Program-made: the position numbers and the translations under genes
Shown here: positions 14,501 through 25,500 of the stretch, one piece after another
Layout of the letters: every line of letters starts with the position of its first letter
How positions within the stretch are numbered: position 1 is the stretch's first letter
Origin: Monarcha castaneiventris obscurior
Lineage: Eukaryota > Chordata > Aves > Passeriformes > Monarchidae
NCBI GenBank assembly: GCA_026261815.1
Contig: JAMPIT010000258.1
Span: forward strand, 7,617,501-7,681,500
Length of the DNA stretch: 64,000 bases
Direction of reading: 5' to 3'
The notes under the pieces: model-generated
The model's database searches: none
Told to the model about the DNA's origin: nothing
What the model saw: the letters and a program-made list of their open reading frames with translations, nothing else

Positions 14501-14589
14501 TTTATCCAAGAGTCAGCCCCTCCTTAATATATGTACTAGAAGTCTACAGAGAATTTTCCAGGCCCTAAATACAGAATCCTTTGCTAACA

Positions 14590-14710
14590 CAAAAAAAAAG
14601 TCAAAAAAACCCGAACCAAAACAAACAAACAAACAAAACCACAAACAACAAACCACACCCTAAAAAAAGACCCAACTAAATTAAAACAAACACAAAAAAA
14701 TCCCCCACAC
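14590..14710. repeat. A/C-only low-complexity tract with (CAAA)n
   Basis: About 120 bp made almost wholly of A and C on the + strand, with runs of A, four tandem CAAA-type units and scattered ACCC. It looks like a decayed A-rich tail or expanded simple repeat; no element is recognisable beside it. Confidence 0.8.
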
Positions 14711-15463
14711 CTTAGAGCTGTTACAGAAGTCACATTAATGAAAACAAGGTCTGCATTTCCAATCCATTATTTATATCAAAATATTGGCATCAAGTATTAG
14801 TAGTGATATTTAATCCATCTATAGATTTCGCTTTTGTCTGAACTGGCATATCATGTTCTTTGCCATTTCCTATAAAAAAAAAGAGAGAGAGAAATCAAAG
14901 CATTTTGAGAATGCTGTTTCTTTCCAGATCACTTAACATGATTTTTCTTTGAAATTGTAAAATTAAAATAAAGAAAGCCAAGGGATACATTTGAGCCACT
15001 GCCTTCTTTTGGAGGCAATTAAAATTTTCTGTCCTCTCTACAGCCGTACTTGTGAACTTGGAAAGAACATTTAAAGCCTGAAATCCCCTCATGGTCTGAG
15101 GCTGAAACAACTTGCAGTTGCCAAGACAGAAAATCAGACTATTTTGGTGTTGTATAGGATTGTAAATACTCTGAAAACAACTGAGCAGCAGAGATGTTGG
15201 GGAATATCCTGGATACGATCAAAATTGGGATGAAGATCAGGGACATAAATTTGAGTTTGTTGATAATGAAAGCAGAAGGGTAGGAATGAACAGACAATTT
15301 CAGATATGAGTGTGTAGACAAGTTTCCAAAGGTGGCACTAGTCAGAACATACCCCATGCACTGTGTCTCATCCACAGAGGACATTAAAATGGGATACTCA
15401 AGTCAAAAGGGCCCAGATGCCTACAACAGGATGTAGGTGAATTGCATCAAAAGAGAAAAAGGG

Positions 15464-15478
15464 AAAAAAAAAAAAAAA
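15464..15478. repeat. Poly(A) tract, 15 A
   Basis: Uninterrupted A run following GAGAAAAAGGG, about 450 bp before the CR1 copy that precedes SPATA6. No retropseudogene is recognisable upstream of it. Confidence 0.85.
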
Positions 15479-15921
15479 GTAAGCATGGAAATCCAGTGTT
15501 TTTCAGCTATTCAAGCCTGGAGCTGTATAAAACTTGGTTGTGACCCCTCTGCTGAAGAGAAGTCTCTCTCTGCACCCTTCTGCAGGAGGCCCACGAAGCT
15601 GGAGGAATCTGACACATCCCGAGCTTCGCATTCCTCCTGGATGCCCCAAAGCAGCCCTGTCCTCGCCTGTGACCTGTCTGGTTCCCTGCCCCATGCTGGA
15701 CACTTGCGCTTTCACACCAGTGCTCCATCGCCCATCACTGCCCGCCCTTCAGGGGACAGAGGCTGGAAATTTTATTTTATCTACTATTTATCACTTTTGG
15801 TACACAGCAGCAGGCCCCAGAAGCCCCTGTGGGGAGTGCAAGGACAGGCCAGCCTGAGGTCGGGAAGTGGGATGGTGGGAGAACCAGGGAAGGTTGAGGG
15901 ATCAGCAGGGATGAGCAGGGA

Positions 15922-16178
15922 TGAGGGACAGGATTAACGGCAGGACGAGAGAACATACTCTTAAGCTGCGCCAAGGGACGTTTATGTTGGAAATTACGAA
16001 CAATTTATTCACTGAAAGGGTGATTAAACACCGGAACGGGCAGCCCACGGCGCTGGTGGAGCCACAGTCCCTGGAGCTGTTTAAGGAAAGACTGGACGTG
16101 CCATGGTCTACTTGAGACAGCCATGCTCGGCCATAGGTCACCTCAGAGATCTTTTCCAACCTAATCGATTCTGTGAGG
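15922..16178 (+). mobile_element. CR1 LINE 3' fragment adjoining the SPATA6 CpG island
   Basis: It contains the CR1 markers TTAAGCTGCGCCAAGGGACG, TTCACTGAAAGGGTGATTAA, a GGTGGAGCCACAGTCCCTGG block with GAGCTGTTTAAG, and TTTTCCAACCTAATCGATTC with TGTG at the end. It is 5' truncated and belongs to a different CR1 subfamily from the copy near 0.9 kb. It ends about 290 bp before the SPATA6 start codon and so forms the upstream flank of the promoter. CpG sites in it are unusually numerous for a CR1 remnant. Confidence 0.85.
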
Positions 16179-16399
16179 GCAGGAGGCTCTGCGCAGAGCA
16201 GGGAGCGCCGGACGGGAAGGGGACACGGGCGCTGTGGGGAGCGTGTGGCCAGGGCCGGCACAACCCCTGGCATCGGCGGAGCGATGGCGGCGAGCGCGGG
16301 ACGGGCACGGAGCGGGAGGGAGGGAGTGAAGGAAGGAGGGAGGGAGGGGAAGCCGGCCCCGAGGAGGGCGGAGCGGCGGCCGCGGCCGGGCGCTCCCCG

Positions 16400-16413
16400 G
16401 TTGCCGTGACAAC
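16400..16413. promoter_or_regulatory. X-box (RFX transcription factor site)
   Basis: GTTGCCGTGACAAC matches the palindromic X-box GTTGCCATGGCAAC at 12 of 14 positions, with both half-sites recognisable and correct spacing. It lies 57 bp before the SPATA6 start codon. RFX2 and RFX3 use such proximal X-boxes to drive ciliary and spermiogenesis genes, so the site fits the gene's role. Function is inferred. Confidence 0.75.
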
Positions 16414-16469
16414 GGCGTCGGCCGAGCCCCAGCGGCCCGCAGCCGGCCGGCCCCGCTGCCCGCCCGCCC

Positions 16470-16517
16470 ATGCCGCGGAAAGCGCTGCGCTGCGTCCTGC
16501 AGCTGGAGCTCCGCTCG
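16470..16517 (+). CDS. SPATA6: SPATA6 coding exon 1 (residues 1-16)
   Basis: The ATG opens MPRKALRCVLQLELRS, matching the MPKVVLRCALEL start of human SPATA6, and the exon ends in phase 0 at a GTGAGT donor. The start codon context is weak (C at -3 and C at +4), but no other in-frame ATG lies just upstream. The exon sits inside the CpG island and shares its very high GC content. Confidence 0.93.
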
Positions 16518-19500
16518 GTGAGTGCCCGGGCCGCGCTCCCCGCCCGCCTCCGCCGGCAGCAGAAGCCGCGCTCGGCTCTTCCGGCACCGCTTCCCGCCCC
16601 GCTCTCCTCTGCCGGCCGCCGCCCCGCGCTCCCGGCCCGGGGATCTTCCGGGGGCTGCTCCGGGCCCTGCTGCCGGGCGGGGGCCGCGCTGCGTCTGGCG
16701 CCGCAGCCCTTCTGTGTGGGCATCCTCCGGCAGCCGGTGCCTGCGCCCCCGCGTTGGTGTTGGCAGCGGCCGTGCCCCTCCGGAGCTCCCGTTTTCCCGT
16801 GGAAAAGTTGTGGGGGGTGTTTATCCCTGTGCCCCCGCTCCCCCGTTGGTGTTAGCGGCAGCCGTGCCGCTGTAGAGTTCTCATTTTCTTGCGGAAAATG
16901 TGTTTTTTAAGAGACACCGATTCTTGGGAAGCTGTGTGGTGTGGGGAAAAGCACACTCGGGGAAAAAAAAAAAAAAGCCAAAGACAAAACCAAAACAAAT
17001 CCCAGGAAAGAGCGGCTTGTTCATAGCAAATGTCGCCCTGTGAGGGGCAGGATGTGGCTCTGGGCAGCTCTGAATACCTGGGTGTTACATGGCCGGGAGT
17101 GAGATCAGAAAGTGTGAAAGTGGAAAGGTTTGACATTAATCACGTTAGGGTTGTACTCTTTGCACTTCGCAAAGTTTTCTGCTTATATCCAAGTTGGGAA
17201 TACAGCAAGGAGCTGCATCAATATTCTGAAGACTTTTCAGAAGTAGCTGTGTTAGGCAGTGCCCTGTCACCCTGGAGCTGGTGGTGGCTTCATATAGTCC
17301 TGTGATCCAGAGCAAGTGCTGCCATATGCATAAGAACACTTGCTGCTGAGAGGAAAACTCGAGATGCCACCCACAAAATTCAATTGCTGATCCCGGACGC
17401 ATATACTCGGAAATTGCCCAGGCATTCCTGGTTGCTTAGCTACCCTTTTTCCCAAACTTGAGTGGCTGCTCTGAAGCAGAGCCGTGGATTTCCACACATG
17501 GATGGCGAGGGTGTCACCCTGGCGGTGTTGCTCTGCTGTCTCAACAGCCGGTGTTTGTCTCCACAATGCCAAGGCCTGCTTGGTTCCTGGAGCAGAGCAA
17601 TGTGCTTTCCTTTTGTGTTCCCACTGGCTGTCAGCTATTCCTGTGCCAGGAGTGAGTACAGGGAAAACATTTCCACAGGGTCACGTTTTTTGTTGTGGGG
17701 TATTTGTTATTTACCCTGCTCTCAAGGCTACAAGTAGGAATGGAAAGAGACTACTCTTACACAAATGTCAATGCTGGCCTTTCACTTAAGGAATTTTTTC
17801 TTTCCTTGGCGTTTGCTCGCTTGATGTATTTTTGGGGCAGCAGTTCTTTCATTTCCCCATTGATCTTTATCAGCTAAAGCACCGTAATATTTTTGATAGT
17901 AAACTTGTGTGATGGACTCACCAGCCTTCTAATCATCTTAGGGATGGTAGCTACTCTTCCACCTTGAATTTGCATTGATCAGAGTCAGAATTGACCCCTG
18001 CATCCCAGATAGGGTTGTGCTTTTGTCTTAGGTGATGTAGGGAAAAATAGTCCAGCTTTCATCCTATATATTTTAATATGAGTCGGGGTCATTAAAAATG
18101 TTAAAAGACATGAATCCCAGTATACAGAGAGGAATGTTTTTGATAGTAACCTCAGCTTGATACCTCCCAGTTTTTGCACATTATTGATGCTGTCCTTTGG
18201 CCAGTTCTGTACCACCTTTGATACTGACTCCTCCTCTACTAACTACTCTTATCTAGTTCATCATAAATAATAATTTTTCAAGGCACTATATGATATACTT
18301 TATCCAGAAAACAGATTCTCAAGAAAATGTAAAACTTTGCTTGATTGATCTGTTTTTATGGAACGTGCCCTGCTGGGCTTTTTTCTAGTGATGTTTTCAT
18401 CCATTTCTTTCTTCTTTATTTTTATATATTTAAATATTTTTATCAATGGGGTTACCATTTTTCAGATCTCTCTTTCTGCTTCACATGGTCCTTGTGTTTG
18501 TTATTTTTCAGCAGATTCTACCTTCCCTGTTTACATTATGTTTCATTTAAGAAAAATTATGTTCTGTCACAACCTGGGCTGAAGATGATTCAGCCTCCCT
18601 GTGCCTTCTTGGTCCAGGCCTAGTGCATATTGGGTGACTTTTGTTTCCATCATTTAATTCTTTAAGTTGTCTTTTTTCTTCTGTGATAAATTTTATTAAA
18701 ACCAAGGCAAAATACTCAGTTGTGTTTGGGACATAGATTTATTAGCTTTCACATCTTGGTTGATTTATGCTACATCCATTAATTCTCTCTTTGTTTGCTT
18801 TATTTGTGACCAAAGTCTTGTCCAAATTTCAGATCCATTTCCCTGCCCTTTTACAGTGCTCTGCATATTTCTCAACCCTTTTTGAAATCTGTCCAGTTGT
18901 CAGAAGTTCTGTCCTCTTTGTTTTTCCCTTGCTTCAGGATACAGATGGGTTTTTCTCCCTTTGACTTAATGAAATTCCAAGATCTTCTCCAGTCTGGGTT
19001 CACCAATTCTTTGGTTTGTCCTGCTGGTAGTTTTCTTTGTTTCTCTTCTCAAATGGAAGGCCTTACTTAAAGAATAAGTGGTTTGTTAGTTGGTTTATCC
19101 TGCCATGGGCTGTATGTAATAAGTGCTCTAGAGGGTTGAGATCAGTAAAACTCTGTTCCTTTCCATGGCCCTCATTCAGTGATTTCTTTATGGCTATTTG
19201 TGATGTCCCAGCAGTGGGACTGGTACACATTTTCCATCCTCCTTGGAACTTTCAGCAGAGATGTCCAGGATAACACTGCCCTAGAAATTTCTCACAGCCC
19301 TCCGGGTTGCTTGTGAGGTCAGTTAATTGCAGCACTGATATCCTTCTTCCTTAGCTGATCCATAGATAACACTATTACAGTCTTTAAAATAGTCCCTCAT
19401 CCTGCTGGAGCAGTCTGCAGTCAGATAAGAGCTTCACTTTGTCTCCCCAGTGTTAAGCAGCTCTGCATACTACAAAACAGGTGCCATGAACTGCAGATAT

Positions 19501-22500
19501 GCACGTGTCATTCATTTTTGGAGCTGCTTTTAAGTTACATGGCCACGTGGATTTGGTGTTCCAGCCCAGGTAATGAATTGTGCAGTTTATCTCCAGGGCA
19601 GCAGAATCACAGCTTTCCACATGTGCTATCTTGGCCCACATGCTGATTTGTAAGCATTTCTTTTCTTTTTACAGGATAGCAAGAAAAAATGGGACCTGTT
19701 GGCAGTTTTGTTCATTCCAGTATCTTCAGATCTCTTACTTTTCATCTCAGTAAATAGACAGACATTGGTTGCCTTGTCTAAGGTGAAAGGCACAAAACTC
19801 CAGCTAAAAAGGGTTGTAAATTCTACAAAAATGTCGAAGACAGAAGTGAGAAGTAAAGCTGGTATGGCTTGTAATATGAAGTTTGGGGGATCTTGCCTTG
19901 TATGAATGAAATCTGTCTCTCTCACTCCTGTTCACACTTGCAACTGCATGAGTGTCATACAAGCTGTTTAATGCTTGACAGACTGTTTCAATTGGGTTAT
20001 CCATTATTCTGGCACTTTTCTTGCAGATTTGAAGCCCTCATTTACATGGAGAGGAAACCCATTTTTTTCTTCTCAGATACTTATCAGTAGAAGAACTATT
20101 TTTTACCTTATACTTTATCTGTAATGATCTATCACACATTGTTTTCTTTTATTTCTTCCACCTGAAGCTGTTTTTCTACTGTTTGTATAGTTTTCTTTTA
20201 AAAACAGTTAGAATTTCTCAAGTAAAATGTTCACTTGGGAGTAGGAGACTGTAACCAAACCTCTTATTTTAATTCCCATCACTCTCCTCCTTTGTCTTTC
20301 TACCTGGCAATTGAAAGTCTGAACACTTTCTCCAAAAACCTTGTGTTTGAAGAGACAACCTCGTATTTCTAATATTGAGATAAAAAATGAGCATGAGACC
20401 TTAAGTGAAAGGTGTCAATTCTCTGTCAGGGAAATAAAATAAATTCACGTGGCTCAGAGAAAATAGCAAATAGTTTTGCAATGAGTTGTGTAGATTCTTG
20501 CAATCAGAGCTTTAAAAACAGACCAACTTCTTACTTAAAGAATTTAGGAATTGTGCAGAGAAAGTTGAGTGGCAGCCTAGCGAGAAGCCTTCCCTGCCTT
20601 GAGTTTAAAGATCGCCAGACTTCTCAGAGGAAGGAAGAAATGTGTCTGGTAGTAATGGAACAACAGTTACTTTTTCTCATTTACAGAAAATTTGCAAATA
20701 AACTTGCCCTTTCTGGTGGCTGGACAGAGTATGGATATCTAAGCATGTAAATTTACCAGCTTCATTCTGTAGTTAGGCTGAAGTTTGGGTTTTTGTGTGT
20801 TGGCATCAGGTAGACTTCATTCTACATGAGTCTTCACATAGAAGATGATTATGCCTTCCACAGTCAGTGCATGCCTTTTATTCAATTAACCTGGCCTTGG
20901 GTTTCAGTTTTGGTTGAAGACAATAGAGTGTGTTTACTTAGGCAATAAGAATTTGCTCCTGACTATTATAAAATGGTGACTTTTTCCTGGCCAGTCTGTA
21001 CAAATAGAATTGCTTTAGAGAAGAATTTTTTTTCACTCTAGCCTGTTATATCTTGACTTTCAGAAATCAAGCATTTCAGTCCTGACTGTTTCATTTTTAT
21101 CTTGAAAACAGCCATTACTTGTCTACCTAAAGTTCAGTTTGTTTAATGAGTGTGTTACTCCTACAGATAACTTGTCCTGGAGTGCTGCTGAAAGACAAAC
21201 AGGAACTTTATCTCAGTGTCTTTGTACTTGGGCAGTACAAAAAAACTCAATGTGTCCCTGCAGTGTTTCCAGTCTTCTTTCAAGAAAAACTAGTATTTGA
21301 AAAGGTAAGATATGTCAAGGGCTGATACAACCCAAATAAACCCCATCACAGATTCTGCAAAAATGGTCTGCAAAACCCATGGGCACAAATAATCACGCTG
21401 GGGATGGTGCAGTATTTTAACTCCTGCTTCTCTTTAGCACAAAAGAGGGGTGTGCCTGTGTTATCCATATGGGGACTCAAGAATTATGTGTGCTGAAGAT
21501 CCTAATGTATGATGAGACTTTTTAGGTGTTTGTTGATTCTTTTGTGAACTGCCCTTTCTCAGCGTCTGTTTTCCTGGTGAGGAAGGGACTGAATGTTTTT
21601 TGTTCTAAAAATTATGGCAAGGTGAAGAACAGAGACTATACAATATAGGAGAGCCAACTTAATTTAGTAGAAAGATAAAATAGCAGCTCAAGCCTTTTTG
21701 GTGACATCCTACTCCCTTTGAGATACTTTTTTCATGGTTTGTCACCAGAATTCCCAGATTGGTGCTCTGGCCCTGTAATTTATAGTTGTTTATCACATAT
21801 TCTGAGCCCCTACTAGCTTCATTATTAGTACCACAGGGATAATGAAACACAGTATCTTACAGATATGATCTGGCTTCTTGACTACCTATGAATAATAATA
21901 CTTTGCCCTTTCTAGTTCTTTTCCTTTAAGCATTCCCCAGCACTTTGAAAACCGGGGTGAGTAGACTTCAGTGATGCTCTGGTGAAGTGGGTAAGAAACA
22001 AACAGTGATAATTTCACTACCTACTGAAGAGCAGAAAAGACCATAATGTTTTAAAGGCAAACATACCACAAACTTCTTAAGGGGAATGTACTGAATGCTG
22101 TTTTCAGTGCAGTGTAGGGGACCTCCATCCAGTGCAACATCCTCTCCTATTCCTTGCCATCTATTCACATGGGATTCAGGTTAAAAAAAAACCTGAACAG
22201 GAGACTTCCATGAAAGGTCACCGCTGTGAAAATGAAGCTTAAAGCATTACTAATAAATTAAAGAACATTCATCTGTCAGAATCATAGTACATTCAGCAAT
22301 TTATGTTTTTCTCTTGAAATTTTCTTAGACATTACTTACCTCTACATCTTCAACTCTTCACAATAAATTATTTTCATTATTTACATACAGAGAGGGAACT
22401 CTGTGTGGGTAGAAGGTATATAACAGAACTGATAGATTTCAGGGAATTTGATCATGTTCCAAATGATAATTTTAGCAGCCTTTCTTTTTCTGGTGGGGAT

Positions 22501-25500
22501 AGGACTCCTGACAACCATCTTGGCAAGGAAGGCCATTGATTTTTGGGGTTGTTTTCCTTCTCCTTCCCCACAGGTCCATATGATTACTTTGACTGTGCCA
22601 TTATTATTATTATTATTTCTTTTTCAGGCATTTGCTAATATAATTGATCCTGGAGACCTTGTGAAGTTACTGGAATGTAGGTTCTGGTTTTTTTGTGTAC
22701 TATGTTGTATCCATTAATGTCATGCATTTATGGGCTCTAAGGATGTTTTGGAGGTTTAAATTATGTGATAGTTTTTCTGTCAGGAGCCTGTTCTCTGAAA
22801 AACTAATGGGTAACCACTGTCATCTAACAAAAGGCCTCTAGAAATGTTTGTTACATGCTTTGGAACAGGAAAAGGCTAAAAAGTCATAAGTGTTGGAAAG
22901 TCCAGCTGGTTATCTGATAGTGAATTCCTCTGTGTGGTCACTTATTTGAATAATTTTCAAATTATATAAGGATAAACCTCCAATTTTTGTAAAATTATTC
23001 TTTTCATTTTTAAGAAAATTATGTCTTGCCACATGTGTATAATGAATGGTAGTGAGAAAACACTGACCTGAACTCAAACTGCAGGAATATGCACCCTCAC
23101 ACTGGGAGTTATCTAGAAAGGGGGCAAAGCTTGCATAATCTTCCTTAAAAGAGGACAAACTTGGCAGCAGAAAGAACTTATCAAGTTCTAAGTCAGATTT
23201 AGTGCTGTCATTTGTACCCTGCTAATGCCATTGTGTTCATCTATGATATTTATGCAAACTGTACTGAATTTTATCTTACTATTGTTGTGGTGGAAATAGT
23301 GCAGCAATGTGCAGTACTGTGAAACTTAAATCAGTGATCAACTTTTCTTGGGCTTTGACTGTGGGAATTTTCATTTTAGTTCTTTTTTAACTCATGAAAA
23401 AACTTTTTTCCCTTCTAGTTGACACAGCCATACTTGAACTAATACAGCTCGTTCCTCCAGGTATTGTATCAATCTCTTCATAAATTATGCAGTTTAATAG
23501 GTGAATTTCCAGGAGGACATTGCCCATTACAGCACAATCACTTTTTCCAACACACAAACACAGAAAGCCCTTCAACAAACAGTCCTCTGAATATAAAATG
23601 TTAATAGATCAAGAGGATCTCATTCTTGGAAGAGAATAATAACCGAATATTTAAATGTATCATACTCAGGCTTAGGAAAGTGATAATATTTTAAAAATGG
23701 AAAATAAACTGCAATCATCCAGTGCATAATTATTAACTGCATCACAATTCACTTGCAGAGAGGCTGTCTGTGAAATTTCTGAGTGCATAATCTTGTTCTC
23801 AGAATGACACTTTTTTCCCTTCCATTTTAATGGTGACCATTGGGAAAACTCTTATCCTCACTATAAGTATTACAGGTCTCTTGGGATGTGTGAAGATAAT
23901 AAATAGCGATTTGTCATACTTCTGTTATTGGTTTGTGTGATTATAAAAATATATTTTAATGAAATTCAAGTGTTCCCATGAATAATGTAAATCTGCATTT
24001 TATTGGAAATAAAGTCAAGTTTTAAAGAGGACTCATTTGGAAACTGTGGTATTAAAAGCACTCTCTGTCACTTGTCCTTAGTACTTTCAAGGAAACTATT
24101 GCTTCTCTCAGGTGACTCACCAGGCTGTTTACTTGAAGAAATGTAGTGAATGGGGATTTTTTTCATGGGAAGATAAAAGATCTTGCATAAGGAATTTATT
24201 TTCAGGGCTTAGAGATAGGTATGATACAGCCCAACATAAGCAAGCAAGATGGCTGCAATAGCACAAGTTACATTTTTTTGCAATATACATTCCAGGGTTT
24301 ACCTCTAAAGAAAAACTTTTTTTTTTAAAGTAGCAAACCAGGGTATTGAGAAAGTCTTGAAATAATTATTGTGATGTTGCTTGTGTTTCTTTCTTACTGC
24401 TACTATTACTATTCTGTAATATGGAATGATAGTTTTTCATAAGGGATTGGCTGCCATTAAAAAAAAAATGTGTTTTTTTCTGTGGCATGGAAGGGAAAGA
24501 AAGAAGAAAACTACTGAAAAGTTGCCTAAAGAAAACTTTTCGTGTGTCTGTTACAGAACAGTTAACACAATCTTCTTTAATTTTTTTTCCAGTAACATTA
24601 AAACATAGTTTCATAGTAGATTCTGCACATTTTTGCTGCTGATTTAACTTGATGAGGTTATTTCCTAGTGTGATAGGAGGTTTAGAGCCATGCTGTTAAT
24701 TTGTAAAGAGCAAAATTTATCCTGGTTTCAACATGGCTCTGTGTGTGGTGTCTGTACTGTATGGCTTTGTCTATTTTCCAATTAAAGTATGTATTTTCTT
24801 TTTAGTGGGAAAAGTTCTAGCTACATATGAAGAAAATACAAGAGATTTCCTGTTCCCTGACCCTAAGCTTACCCATGGGCACCGTGGTTTAGAGCGTGAG
24901 ATTTTAATGAAGAGGTCCCCGTTTTTCACAGTGAGTGAATGTCTGTGGATTGTATTTATGACACAGTCTGCTTCACTGAAGAAACCCCTTGAACTGCTTC
25001 AAATGAAAAGCCTCTACTTCTGACAGATCTTGCCATTTTAAGGTGTTGAATGTACAAATCCGCAGTTGAACTTTGGGGAAAGTAGAATCTTTTTTTCAAA
25101 ACGCTTCAAGAAATTATTTAATGTGAAAAAGTTAGTTTCCACTTGGTTTGCAGTGTGGCACCATGACATGTCTCCATTCAGCTTAATCCGTGGTGCAGCT
25201 GGTGACTGAAGAGATGCAGGAGAAGAGGGAGATGTCATCTTGACTTCATGGTTCCCAACAGATAAACCATGTAACCCTCCTCCTTGGTCCCTCTCCCTCG
25301 CATTTTGGAACAGCAGCTAATTGGCAGAATGAGTGCAATGAATTAATGCTAATTTTCTGGAGATAAGGGCTCAAGTACATACTAAATGAAAATGAATTCA
25401 TTTCACACTGCCCTTTTATAAAGTTTGACTGTCGAATCTTAATTGTCACCAGCATAACCCAGGGAAGGCACTTTAAGGTGGATGGTGATGTGTTTTGGAG

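Larger units (their letters stand above)
1066..15921. other. Intergenic region upstream of SPATA6
   Basis: No exon with family support was found on either strand. The region holds simple repeats and several AT-rich blocks listed separately as candidate conserved noncoding elements. A GC-richer patch at 10140-10440 carries an 85-codon minus-strand frame without recognisable features. The remainder looks like ordinary unique avian intergenic DNA. Confidence 0.6.
16180..16870. promoter_or_regulatory. CpG island promoter of SPATA6
   Basis: Very GC-rich, CpG-dense sequence surrounds exon 1, with no TATA box visible. It includes a purine-rich GGGAGGGA run (about 16315-16350) and an X-box at 16400. 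Open frames of 60-270 codons on both strands here are a by-product of GC content and few stops. The transcription start is probably between about 16250 and 16460. A testis gene with a ciliary-type promoter is consistent with this architecture. Confidence 0.8.

Noticed and set aside
1..15900. Exons of AGBL4, the expected upstream neighbour
   Set aside because: No stretch matches its remembered C-terminal sequence with splice sites, so the gene probably ends to the left of the window.
15437..15937. 166-codon + strand frame just upstream of the SPATA6 promoter
   Set aside because: It begins with a poly-A-encoded lysine run, resembles no family, and overlaps equally long frames on both strands.
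15902..16910. Overlapping long frames on both strands (up to 273 codons) around the CpG island
   Set aside because: They arise from high GC content and the CR1 copy. Only the short SPATA6 exon 1 has family support.
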